DNA of 64,000 nt from UBA10518 sp022837185 (lineage in GTDB: Bacteria; Desulfobacterota; Desulfobulbia; Desulfobulbales; Desulfobulbaceae), in NCBI GenBank assembly GCA_034007705.1, contig JAVEQK010000003.1:1-64000 (forward strand), written 5' to 3'. Position numbers and translations under genes: made by a program. The notes beneath the pieces were generated by a model that was not told the origin of the DNA, made no database searches, and saw only the letters and a program-made list of their open reading frames with translations. Positions 1-8,178 of the stretch are shown piece by piece. Positions within the stretch are counted from its first letter, which is position 1. Each line of letters starts with the position of its first letter.

Positions 1-105
1 GCCTTCGGCCACCCTCTCCCAGTGGTAGAGGGGTATTTTAACGCACCTTCTTTTGGGGGGAGAAGGCGTCCCGAAGGGGCGGGCGGATGAAGGGAGCCCG
101 GCTTT
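1..105. repeat. Dispersed palindromic repeat, family A and sister A'
   Basis: Positions 1-32 carry one half of a palindromic element (GCCTTCGGCCACCCTCTCCC) also seen at 5656-5700. Positions 44-102 carry a second element built as CTTC...GGGGAGAAGG, a GAAGGGGC core, then GGATGA. Near-copies lie at 353-410, 5606-5649, 15545-15595 and 43726-43775. No coding potential is seen. The layout resembles REP/BIME-type intergenic elements, but I cannot assign it to a named family. Confidence 0.75.
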
Positions 106-125
106 GGAGGAAGTCGGCAGTCGGC

Positions 126-217
126 CGCAGGTTGGCGGTGAGCTTGCGAACCCCAACAATTTCCACCGGTTACGTTGGGCTTCGCAGGCTCAGCTCAACC
201 TACGTTACTCTCCCCCT
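126..217. repeat. Dispersed repeat, family B (AGGTTGG...CAACCT)
   Basis: An imperfect inverted element opening GCAGGTTGG and closing CAACCTACG, with internal GAACCCCAAC and GTTGGGCTTCGC segments. A close copy is at 12471-12551 and shorter or degenerate copies are at 15428-15505, 15610-15650 and 15675-15720. It is non-coding and sits just upstream of the heptamer array. Confidence 0.75.
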
Positions 218-261
218 GGAAGGGGTACTGAACACCAAAAGCCGCCAGGCTTCAATCCCCA

Positions 262-349
262 GACTGCCGACTGCCGACTGCCGACTGCCGACTGCCAACT
301 GCCGACTGCCAACTGCCGACTGCCAACTGCCGACTGATGACTGCCAACT
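262..349. repeat. Heptamer tandem array (GACTGCC/AACTGCC)
   Basis: About twelve tandem copies of a 7-bp unit, GACTGCC alternating with AACTGCC, with one unit altered to GACTGAT. Short runs of the same unit (reverse complement GGCAGTC) occur at 5526-5545, 12451-12470 and 43666-43688, each time next to a family A or B element. The 7-bp period and absence of spacers exclude a CRISPR array. Confidence 0.85.
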
Positions 350-352
350 TTA

Positions 353-410
353 CACCACCCTTCTCCCGGGGGAGAAGGTGCCCCGCAGGGGCGGATGAGG
401 GGAGCCCGGC
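353..410. repeat. Dispersed palindromic repeat, family A
   Basis: CACCCTTCTCCC followed by GGGGGAGAAGG forms the first palindrome. GCCCCGCAGGGGC forms a second hairpin, and GGATGAGGGG closes the element. It is the copy nearest the phosphoribosyltransferase-like gene and may add hairpins to its leader, but no terminator-like T-run follows. Confidence 0.75.
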
Positions 411-505
411 CGGTGCGAAAATTTCCTCCGTCAATTGAATCGCAGGGGGAAAAGCTCTATACTCTGATCTAATCGAACGACAATCCCAACCCAGGACAAT
501 TTGCC

Positions 506-1102
506 ATGTCGAATGATGCAACGCAGTTGACGGTGCGCGAGGAATTGCTGCAGCTCATCCGGGAGCGGTCTTTCCGCCGGAACGGGCAGTTCAAGACTCC
601 CACCAGGGTGGTTCCCTCCTATTTTGATTTTTATCAGATTTCCATGAAGCACCGGGGCATCGAGCTGGCCGGGGAACTTCTGTACCGGGAGATCAAGGAC
701 CTGGATATCTGCGCCCTGGGCAATGCCGGCGGCGGCATCGTGCCGGTGCAGTGCCGGGCGGCGTTTCTCAAGGGGATCGGTGTTTTTTTTATTCGTGAAT
801 CCATGAAAAGGGAAGGGGATGTGCGCGATCCCCGCTGGCTCCAGTCCCGCATCCAGGAAGGCGACCGGGTTGCCCTGGCCACGGATGTGGTGACCTCCGG
901 CAGTCAGGTGATGCGGGGCCTGGAGGAGGTCATGCAGTTCGGGGCCCACGTGGAAAAGGTCATCATCATGATCGACAGCGAATATGGCGAGGGGATCGCC
1001 CGGATACGGGAGTTCATCGATACCAATATGCTGAATACGTCCGTGCACACCCTCTTCACCCGGGCGGAAATCATGGCCGAATCCGAAGCCGGCTTTTTTT
1101 GA
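506..1102 (+). CDS. Orotate phosphoribosyltransferase-like protein
   Basis: A 198-aa protein of the type I phosphoribosyltransferase fold, resembling orotate phosphoribosyltransferases that join PRPP and a base. The putative PRPP-binding loop reads ATDVVTSGS (about residues 112-120), preceded by a hydrophobic strand as the family requires. It carries one acidic residue where OPRTs usually have two adjacent ones, so substrate choice is uncertain and I give no symbol. An N-terminal segment (RNGQFKTP) may form part of the active-site hood. The ATG at 506 follows only a weak purine-rich site. It stands alone, with repeats upstream and a scaffold gap downstream. It could act in pyrimidine salvage or in another PRPP-dependent reaction. 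Confidence 0.7.
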   Translation: MSNDATQLTVREELLQLIRERSFRRNGQFKTPTRVVPSYFDFYQISMKHRGIELAGELLYREIKDLDICALGNAGGGIVPVQCRAAFLKGIGVFFIRESMKREGDVRDPRWLQSRIQEGDRVALATDVVTSGSQVMRGLEEVMQFGAHVEKVIIMIDSEYGEGIARIREFIDTNMLNTSVHTLFTRAEIMAESEAGFF

Positions 1103-1580
1103 ATGGCGGGTGTGGTGGTTGGGCCGGCCGGCTTGCGGTGGAACAGATTGGCGGCCGCTTCACGGCCAGGCCCTGCCATTGCCAGCGCCTAAAAATTTCC
1201 TCCCGCTTGCGGGAATTGAGATTTCTCCCTGCGGTCGAAATGACGGAAAGGGGGCAGAGATGACGGCAAGGAGGTCGACAGAAACACGTCGAATCAGTCT
1301 GCCAACCGTGGCAGCTTCACGGATGCGGACTGATGGTGCTGCGGAAAAATTCTTCAGCGNNNNNNNNNNNNNNNNNNNNNNNNNNNNNNNNNNNNNNNNN
1401 NNNNNNNNNNNNNNNNNNNNNNNNNNNNNNNNNNNNNNNNNNNNNNNNNNNNNNNNNNNGGTCGAAATGACGGAAAGGGGGCAGAGATGACGGCAAGGAG
1501 GTCGACAGAAACACGTCGAATCAGTCTGCCAACCGTGGCAGCTTCACGGATGCGGACTGATGGTGCTGCGGAAAAATTCT
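1103..1580. other. Intergenic stretch with scaffold gap and duplicated contig ends
   Basis: No gene is seen. It contains GAGATTTCTCCCTGCGGTCG (from 1218), a short motif repeated at 22894-22919. The run of N at 1360-1459 is a 100-base placeholder. The 127 bases before it (1233-1359) are repeated exactly after it (1460-1586). That pattern suggests two contigs overlapping by a 127-base k-mer that were never merged, so the real distance here is probably shorter. Confidence 0.8.
1360..1459. other. Assembly gap (100 N) with 127-bp flanking duplication
   Basis: All bases are N. The flanks 1233-1359 and 1460-1586 are identical, matching the second gap at 22457-22556, which has the same duplicated length. 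The stop codon of the downstream minus-strand gene lies at the duplicated edge. Confidence 0.95.
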
Positions 1581-2402
<822 letters not shown>

Positions 2403-2496
2403 CGATTTCTGTCAGGCGCGCCTCAACGGTTCCCGGTTCATTTTCATGTTTCACCCGCTATCATTGCGTTGATCCGCCCGGAAGTCAATCAATGTT

Positions 2497-4977
2497 TCAT
2501 GTATCGGCACTCTCGCCCCGCAGCAGCAACTCCAGGGCCGTCTGGCGGCGGCTGGTGTCCTGCCGGCGGATGGCCATGGCCAAGGCCTTGCGGGTGCCGA
2601 CGAACACGGCCAGCTTTCTGGCCCGGGTCAGACCGGTGTAGATGAGGTTGCGGTAGAGCATCTTGAAGTGCTGGGTGAGGACCGGGATAATCACCGCCTG
2701 GAACTCGCTGCCCTGCGACTTGTGGATGGTGATGGCGTAGGCCAGGTCGAGTTCGACGATATCCTCCTTCTGATAGCGCACCTCCCGGCCGTCCGGAAAA
2801 AACCGGACCACGCAGGTCAAATCTTCGTTATCAATGGCGATGATGCGGCCGATGTCGCCGTTGAAGACCTCCAGATCATAGTTGTTGCGCCGGTGGATGA
2901 CCCGGTCGCCCTCGCGGAAGATCCGCTCGCCCACCTGCAGTTCGTGCCTGCTTGGATCGGGGGGATTGGCCGCCTGCTGCATGACGGTGTTGAGGTTGGC
3001 GGTGCCCAGCGAGCCCCGGGTCATGGGCGACAGGATCTGGATCTCGCACTCCGCGCCCAGGTACCTGGGGATCCATTCGGTGTGGAGCTTGCGGACCACG
3101 GCCACCGCGTCCAGGCCGTAGTGCAGTGACGACCAGGGATGCACCTTCTTCAGGACCGCCTTGAGCTCCTCCACCCGGGTCCCGGCCCGCTTCACCTCTT
3201 CCAGGTCCACATGCCGGAATTTGGCCGGCACTTCGAAATCATGCTCATAGGCGGACTGGATCGCCTCGCCGGTGCGGAACTGGTACGGCGAGCTGTCCGT
3301 GGTCAGCCCTTCGAACTGGGGGAGCTGCCAGGCAAAGGTCCGCTTCACCCGGCCGATGAAGTCGAGCTGCTCCCGGGTGGCCTCGTCGGAATCGATGAAC
3401 AGGCAGTCGCTGCCGTCCTGCCAGATCTCCGGCTTCTTGAAGGGCGACTCGATCTCCGGCATCCGGCCGCTGTTCACCTCGTGGGCGTACTTGATGATCA
3501 GCGATTCCCTGGCCTGGCGGAAGACCCGGGTCAGCCGGTAACAGGGGATGCAGCCCGAGGCGATCAGGTCCCGCAGCACGTTGCCGGCCCCCACCGAGGG
3601 GAGCTGATCGGCATCGCCGATGAAGAGCACCTGGCACCCGGCCGGCACCGCCTTGAGCAGCGAGGCGGTGAGGCTGATGTCGAGCATGGAGCACTCATCG
3701 ACGATCAGCACGTCGGCGCGGAGCGGCTCCTCCTCGTTGCGTTTGAACCGGTCCCGCTGCCATTCCAGCAGCCGGTGCAGGGTTTTCGCCTCCCGGCCGA
3801 TCACCTCGCTCATTCGCTGGGCGGCGCGGCCGGTGGGCGCGGCCAGCAGCACCTCCCGGCCCATGGCCTCCAGCAGCCGGACGATGACCAGGGTGGTGGT
3901 GGTCTTGCCGCAGCCCGGGCCGCCGGTGAGAATGGCGAAGCGGTGCCCCACCACTCCGGCCACGGCCGCCGCCTGCTCCGGACTCAGGGCCAGGGCCGCC
4001 TGCCGGCAGTAGCGGTCGATCCAGGCCGCCACCCGCTTCTGGTCCACGGACGCCGGGCCGCTCAGCTCCCTGGCCCGGGCCGCCACCGTCTCTTCATCGT
4101 AATAGAGGGTCCTGGAATAATAGCAGGCTTGGGCATGACCCTCGCCGTCGGGGAGCAGGCGCACCTGCAGTTGATGGTCCTGCTGCATTTCCTCCAGGTA
4201 GCGGTCCAGCAGTTCGCCCAGTTCCATGTCCAGGAGCTTGTGCACCTCCCGGCCGATCTGAGGGGCGGTGAGATAGCAGTGCCCCTGTTCCCGGCTGGCG
4301 GCCAGGACATGGCTGATGGCGGCGATGAGCCTCGGCCGGCTGTCCCTGGCCAGACCGATGGACAGGGCAACCCTGTCGGCCGAGAAAAAGCCGATGCCGT
4401 AGATGTCCCGGGCCAGGCAGTAGGGGTCCTCGCTGACCAGGGCAATGGCCCGGTCGCCGTACTTCCGGTAGATGCGCACCGCAAACAGGGTGGAGATGCC
4501 GTGGCCCTGGAGAAACATCATCACCTCGCGGATGGCCCGGTGCTCCTTCCAGGCCTCCTCGATCATCATGAGCTTCCCGCGGGCAATGCCCGGCACCTCG
4601 GTGAGGCGTTCGATCTCCTGCTCGAATACCTCCAGGGTCTGCTCCCCGAAATGGCGGACGATCTTTTTGGCGGTCTTCGGCCCCACCCCCTTGATCAGGC
4701 CGGAGCCCAGATATTTCTCCAGCGCGGCCGCGGTGGCCGGTTTTATCTCAATGGCCCGGGTGGCCTTGAACTGGCGGCCGTAGCGGGGGTGCACGGTCCA
4801 GGCCCCGTGAAACTCCATGGTGGCCCCGGCAAAAACCCTGGTCTGGTGGACGGTGACCGTCTCCTGCTGTTCCGGGCTGGCAAAGGGCGAGACGCGCAGG
4901 ATGGACCAGCCGGTGGCCTGGTCGTGGTAGGTGACCCGATTGACGATGCCCCGCAGGGTTTCGGTGATGTGCGTCAT
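2497..4977 (-). CDS. recD2: SF1B ATP-dependent DNA helicase RecD2
   Basis: An 826-aa RecD2-type 5'-to-3' helicase, which in other bacteria acts in repair and replication-fork maintenance without RecBC. The N-terminal ~90 residues form the RecD2-specific OB-like domain. Helix-hairpin-helix segments follow (GSGLIKGVGPKTAKKIV near 92-108; LTEVPGIARGK near 124-134). Walker A is GGPGCGKTTTT near 351-361, Walker B is LIVDECSMLD, and the C-terminal UvrD-like motif is AITIHKSQGSEF. Length is normal for RecD2 (700-850 aa). No recB or recC is visible. The ATG at 4977 lies 15 bp after a small ORF on the same strand, so the two may share a transcript. Confidence 0.95.
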   Translation of the reverse strand: MTHITETLRGIVNRVTYHDQATGWSILRVSPFASPEQQETVTVHQTRVFAGATMEFHGAWTVHPRYGRQFKATRAIEIKPATAAALEKYLGSGLIKGVGPKTAKKIVRHFGEQTLEVFEQEIERLTEVPGIARGKLMMIEEAWKEHRAIREVMMFLQGHGISTLFAVRIYRKYGDRAIALVSEDPYCLARDIYGIGFFSADRVALSIGLARDSRPRLIAAISHVLAASREQGHCYLTAPQIGREVHKLLDMELGELLDRYLEEMQQDHQLQVRLLPDGEGHAQACYYSRTLYYDEETVAARARELSGPASVDQKRVAAWIDRYCRQAALALSPEQAAAVAGVVGHRFAILTGGPGCGKTTTTLVIVRLLEAMGREVLLAAPTGRAAQRMSEVIGREAKTLHRLLEWQRDRFKRNEEEPLRADVLIVDECSMLDISLTASLLKAVPAGCQVLFIGDADQLPSVGAGNVLRDLIASGCIPCYRLTRVFRQARESLIIKYAHEVNSGRMPEIESPFKKPEIWQDGSDCLFIDSDEATREQLDFIGRVKRTFAWQLPQFEGLTTDSSPYQFRTGEAIQSAYEHDFEVPAKFRHVDLEEVKRAGTRVEELKAVLKKVHPWSSLHYGLDAVAVVRKLHTEWIPRYLGAECEIQILSPMTRGSLGTANLNTVMQQAANPPDPSRHELQVGERIFREGDRVIHRRNNYDLEVFNGDIGRIIAIDNEDLTCVVRFFPDGREVRYQKEDIVELDLAYAITIHKSQGSEFQAVIIPVLTQHFKMLYRNLIYTGLTRARKLAVFVGTRKALAMAIRRQDTSRRQTALELLLRGESADT

Positions 4978-4992
4978 TGCCGGCGCGCACCC

Positions 4993-5184
4993 TTACGCAG
5001 GGCCGGCGCAGAAATCTTTCACCCCGGCCCACAGCATCTCCCGGTCCTGATCGACCTCTATGATCCGCCAGTCCCGGAAACAGCGCAAACCGTGCCTGGA
5101 GGTCCGCTCATCGGCAATGGTCTGCAGATTTTTCCGGGCAAAAAAACAGGGGTCCTGATTGGGGGGGGATACTGCAAATTCCAT
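4993..5184 (-). CDS. Small hypothetical protein upstream of recD2
   Basis: A 63-aa ORF that I do not recognise. It is supported by a good ribosome-binding site (GAGGAAG about 7 nt before the ATG) and by its position 15 bp upstream of recD2 on the same strand. It has two cysteines, a mixed charged and aromatic C-terminal half (FRDWRIIEVDQDREMLW), and no signal peptide or membrane segment. It may be a real leader gene of the recD2 transcript or a chance ORF. I infer no function. Confidence 0.4.
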   Translation of the reverse strand: MEFAVSPPNQDPCFFARKNLQTIADERTSRHGLRCFRDWRIIEVDQDREMLWAGVKDFCAGPA

Positions 5185-5790
5185 GTATGTCTTCCTCTTT
5201 ATGTATTCTTTTTTTCAGGAAATCACCGGCACCGGAATTCATGTGCTGTTTGCGCGCTGTTCCTCTTTCAGCAGCAGGACGGGGAGGTTGGCCGCCTCGC
5301 CGGGCAGGCGTATACACTCCCGCCGGCGGCTTCTTCCTCTTCCATTCCTTATCAGGGTGCGCAGCAGCGTTCAAGTGATTTTGACAGCAGCCCTTCCGCC
5401 CAAACCGGGAGGCAGGGGAGAAGGTGTGCCGGAACCTTCAAAAGTGGTGGCGAGGGCAGCATGGGCGATGCGGCCGGGGATGACAATATCTTTGCCGAAG
5501 GCGTTGTCCTGGATTAGAGTGGGAGTTGGCAGTCGGCAGTCGGCTTACCAGAAGCCAGGAGACAGAAGCCGGAAAGAGTTTGCAGCTTCGCTGTGGGGTT
5601 GGCGTCCCCTCATCCGCCCTGCGGGCACCTTCTCCCCGGGGAGAAGGGTGTTTTAACCCCTCGCCCGACGGGAGAGGGTGGCCGGAGGCCGGGTGAGGGG
5701 ATTTTTTCCGGCTTCGGGCTGCTGAAATATGCCCCTCGTTTCGCGGGGCACCTGCTCCCGGGGGAGAAGGGATGTGAGACAGTGAACGGT
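5185..5790. repeat. Non-coding stretch rich in dispersed repeats
   Basis: I see no convincing gene in 5185-5520. From 5526 it is a patchwork of repeats: GGCAGTCGGCAGTCGG heptamers (5526-5545), a CCAGAAGCCAGGAGACAGAAG element (5549-5570) recurring at 12393-12432, an inverted family A copy (5606-5649), its sister A' (5656-5700) and a half-copy ending at 5772. The half-copy supplies the GGGAGAAGGG that serves as the nearest Shine-Dalgarno for the next gene. Confidence 0.7.
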
Positions 5791-7260
5791 ATGCGGCTCA
5801 GCAAATCGCAGTACATCCGGGGGCTGCAATGTCCCAAGTCGCTCTGGCTGTACAGGTACAGGCCGGAGGTGCGCACCCTGCCGGACGCGGGGCTGCTGGC
5901 CCGGTTCCGGAGCGGCGCCGATGTCGGGGAGCTGGCCTGGGAACTTTTTCCCGGCGGGGAAACCATCGTCTTCGATCACGCCCGCATCGCGGAGAACATC
6001 GACAGGACCCGGGAGCTCATCCTGGCCGGGGCGCGGACGATCTACGAGGCGGCCTTCCTGCACGACGACGTCCTGGTGATGGTCGACATCCTGCACCGGG
6101 GGGAGTCCGGCTGGGAGCTGTACGAGGTCAAGTCCGCCACCGAGGTCAAGGATGTCCACCTTGACGACGCGGCCATCCAGCACTACGTGGTCGGCGGCTC
6201 GGGCCTGGATGTCGCGGCCGCGGCCCTGGTCCACATCAACAACCGGTACGTGCGGCAGGGCCCGCTTGATATCCGCTCGCTCTTCACCGTTGTCCCGGTC
6301 ACGGACATCACCCTGGCGAAGCAAAACGATGTGAAGGCGGAACTGGAGCGGCTCAAAGGGGCCGTTGCGCCGGGCGCGCCCATGCCGGCCAGGGATATCG
6401 GCCCGCACTGCCTTGATCCGTACGAGTGCGATTTCAAAGCCCATTGCTGGGCGCATGTGCCGGAGCCCTCGGTCTTTTCCCTGACCAGGATGCCGACCGC
6501 CCGGAAGTTCGAGCTCTACTCCCGGGGGATAGTGCATTTCGGCCAGCTCCCGCCCGGCCTCTGGCTGACAGCGGCCCAGCGGATGCAGGTCGAGGCCGAG
6601 CTGCACGGCCGGCAGTTTGTCGACCGGCAGCGGATCAGGGAGTTTCTGGCCGCGATCCGTGAACCGGCCGGCTTCCTGGATTTCGAGACCTTCATGCAGG
6701 CGGTGCCCGGGTTTGACAACCAGCGGCCCTATCAGCAGGTCCCCTTCCAGTATTCCCTGCACCTGCGGCGGGGGGAGCGCCTGGAGCATTATTCCTACCT
6801 GGCCGAGGCCGGCATCGATCCGCGCCTGGAGTTCACGGAGCGGCTGCTGCGCGACACCAGCGACTGCGCCGTCATCCTGGTCTACAACCTGTCCTTTGAA
6901 CGGCGCATCCTCGAGGACCTGGCCGACCTGTTCCCCCGGCATGGGGCCGGAATCCGCTCGGTCATCGAGCGCCTGATCGACCTGATGACCGTCTTCCGGG
7001 ACAGGAGCTGCTATCTCAGGGCGATGAACGGCAGCTACTCCATCAAGAAGGTCCTGCCGGCCCTGTGCCCGGAGATGGGGTACGACGCCCTGTCCATCGG
7101 CGACGGCGACATGGCCATGAATGCCTTCGCCGCCCTGCGGGGGATGACCGATCCCGGGGAAATTGAACAGGTCCGCGCCGACCTGCTCGCCTACTGCAGG
7201 CAGGACACCCTGGCCATGGTCGAGATCGTCGGCAGGCTGGAGCAGATGGCCCGGGGGTGA
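5791..7260 (+). CDS. DUF2779 protein: Cas4/RecB-like nuclease plus DEDD exonuclease-like domain
   Basis: A 489-aa protein with two nuclease-like parts. The first ~215 residues look like a PD-(D/E)XK (Cas4/RecB-type) domain, with VDILHR followed by YEVKSA as the D...ExK pair, and a cysteine set around CLDPYECDFKAHCW that may bind an Fe-S cluster as in Cas4. The C-terminal half carries RNase H-fold exonuclease motifs: FLDFET (acidic motif I), VYNLSFE, and YCRQDTLAMVEI (motif III). The architecture matches DUF2779 proteins, whose in vivo role is unknown. ATG 5791 was chosen; an in-frame GTG at 5782 is possible and is better spaced from the AGAAGG of the repeat. No cas genes or CRISPR array are nearby, so a repair or defence role is only a guess. 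Confidence 0.75.
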   Translation: MRLSKSQYIRGLQCPKSLWLYRYRPEVRTLPDAGLLARFRSGADVGELAWELFPGGETIVFDHARIAENIDRTRELILAGARTIYEAAFLHDDVLVMVDILHRGESGWELYEVKSATEVKDVHLDDAAIQHYVVGGSGLDVAAAALVHINNRYVRQGPLDIRSLFTVVPVTDITLAKQNDVKAELERLKGAVAPGAPMPARDIGPHCLDPYECDFKAHCWAHVPEPSVFSLTRMPTARKFELYSRGIVHFGQLPPGLWLTAAQRMQVEAELHGRQFVDRQRIREFLAAIREPAGFLDFETFMQAVPGFDNQRPYQQVPFQYSLHLRRGERLEHYSYLAEAGIDPRLEFTERLLRDTSDCAVILVYNLSFERRILEDLADLFPRHGAGIRSVIERLIDLMTVFRDRSCYLRAMNGSYSIKKVLPALCPEMGYDALSIGDGDMAMNAFAALRGMTDPGEIEQVRADLLAYCRQDTLAMVEIVGRLEQMARG

Positions 7261-7372
7261 AGGGACCAGACACCGGTTGCTGGCGCGTTCCGTCTTGACA
7301 GGAGAGTTGCTGCTTTGCGAAGATAAAGATGGACCGGGTGTTTGTCCGGTTCAATACAAAGGGGGGAGAAAC

Positions 7373-7666
7373 ATGAAGGAGCGACGCAGATTTCCGCGCC
7401 ATGCCAGGGAATTGTATCTGATCCTGTACGTCGACGACGACAGGGTGTTCAAGGCCATGACCCTGGACATCAGTTGCGGCGGATTGCGCCTGAGAAGCCG
7501 GCAAGGGCTGCAACCCGGTACGATTATTGCTTTCAGACCCCATGAGGAGGTTTCATCGCAGGGCATCTCCGGGAGCGGAGAAGTAATGTGGTGCAACCAT
7601 TCGGCACAATCGGATTTTTTCGAGTTCGGGGTTGCTTTTCCCGTGCCCATGGAATTCAGTGCGTGA
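7373..7666 (+). CDS. PilZ-domain protein (probable c-di-GMP receptor)
   Basis: A 97-aa single-domain PilZ protein. The N-terminal RRRFPRH supplies the RxxxR motif and DISCGGLRL the (D/N)xSxxG motif, which together bind cyclic di-GMP in the family. It would act in the cytoplasm as an effector that relays c-di-GMP levels to a partner, often for motility or surface attachment. The start at 7373 follows GGGGGGAG. It lies between the DUF2779 gene and the molybdenum hydroxylase operon without an obvious functional link to either. Confidence 0.88.
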   Translation: MKERRRFPRHARELYLILYVDDDRVFKAMTLDISCGGLRLRSRQGLQPGTIIAFRPHEEVSSQGISGSGEVMWCNHSAQSDFFEFGVAFPVPMEFSA

Positions 7667-7725
7667 AGAGGAAAGGAAGCGGGAAAGGGCATTGAAGTAC
7701 TCAGCCTTTCGACAAAGGAGGGAAC

Positions 7726-8178
7726 ATGATCAAGCTGGACGTCAACGGCAGGCAGTATGAGGTCGAGGTGGAGGGCGATGTCCCCCTGCTGTGGGTCATC
7801 CGCGATCACCTGCACCTCACGGGGACCAAGTTCGGGTGCGGCGAGGGGGCCTGCGGCTCCTGCACGGTCCATATCGACGGCCGGGCGGAGCTGTCGTGCC
7901 AGACTCCGGTGGGCAGCGTCCAGGGCAGGAAAATCGTGACCATAGAAGGCCTGCCCGCGGACCATCCGGTTAAAAAAGCCTGGGTCGCCGAGCAGGTCCC
8001 GCAGTGCGGCTACTGCCAGCCCGGACAGATCATGCAGGCGGCGGACCTGCTGAGCCGGAACCCCCATCCCACTGACGAGGAGATCAGGAAGGCCATGGAC
8101 GGCAACCTCTGCCGCTGCGGCACCTATCCGCGCATCCTGAGTGCCGTGCGCCTCGCATCGACAGGAGGGAAAAAATGA
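7726..8178 (+). CDS. 2Fe-2S subunit of a molybdenum hydroxylase (IorA/CoxS type)
   Basis: A 150-aa small subunit of the xanthine oxidase family. It binds two [2Fe-2S] clusters: the plant-type cluster through CGEGACGSC (about residues 40-48) plus a downstream cysteine, and the second through CGYCQPGQ (about 100-107) plus CRCGTYPRI (about 130-138). It passes electrons from the Mo site of the large subunit to an acceptor. The stop overlaps the start of the large-subunit gene by 4 bp (ATGA), indicating translational coupling. A two-subunit layout without a FAD subunit is typical of isoquinoline 1-oxidoreductase-like enzymes that donate to a cytochrome or other external acceptor. Confidence 0.92.
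   Translation: MIKLDVNGRQYEVEVEGDVPLLWVIRDHLHLTGTKFGCGEGACGSCTVHIDGRAELSCQTPVGSVQGRKIVTIEGLPADHPVKKAWVAEQVPQCGYCQPGQIMQAADLLSRNPHPTDEEIRKAMDGNLCRCGTYPRILSAVRLASTGGKK

Noticed and set aside
262..349. CRISPR-like regular repeats
   Set aside because: The unit is 7 bp, strictly tandem, without spacers, and no cas genes are in the window.
3139..5517. Very long plus-strand ORF opposite recD2
   Set aside because: A G+C-rich shadow frame of recD2, with Pro/Gly/His-rich nonsense composition.
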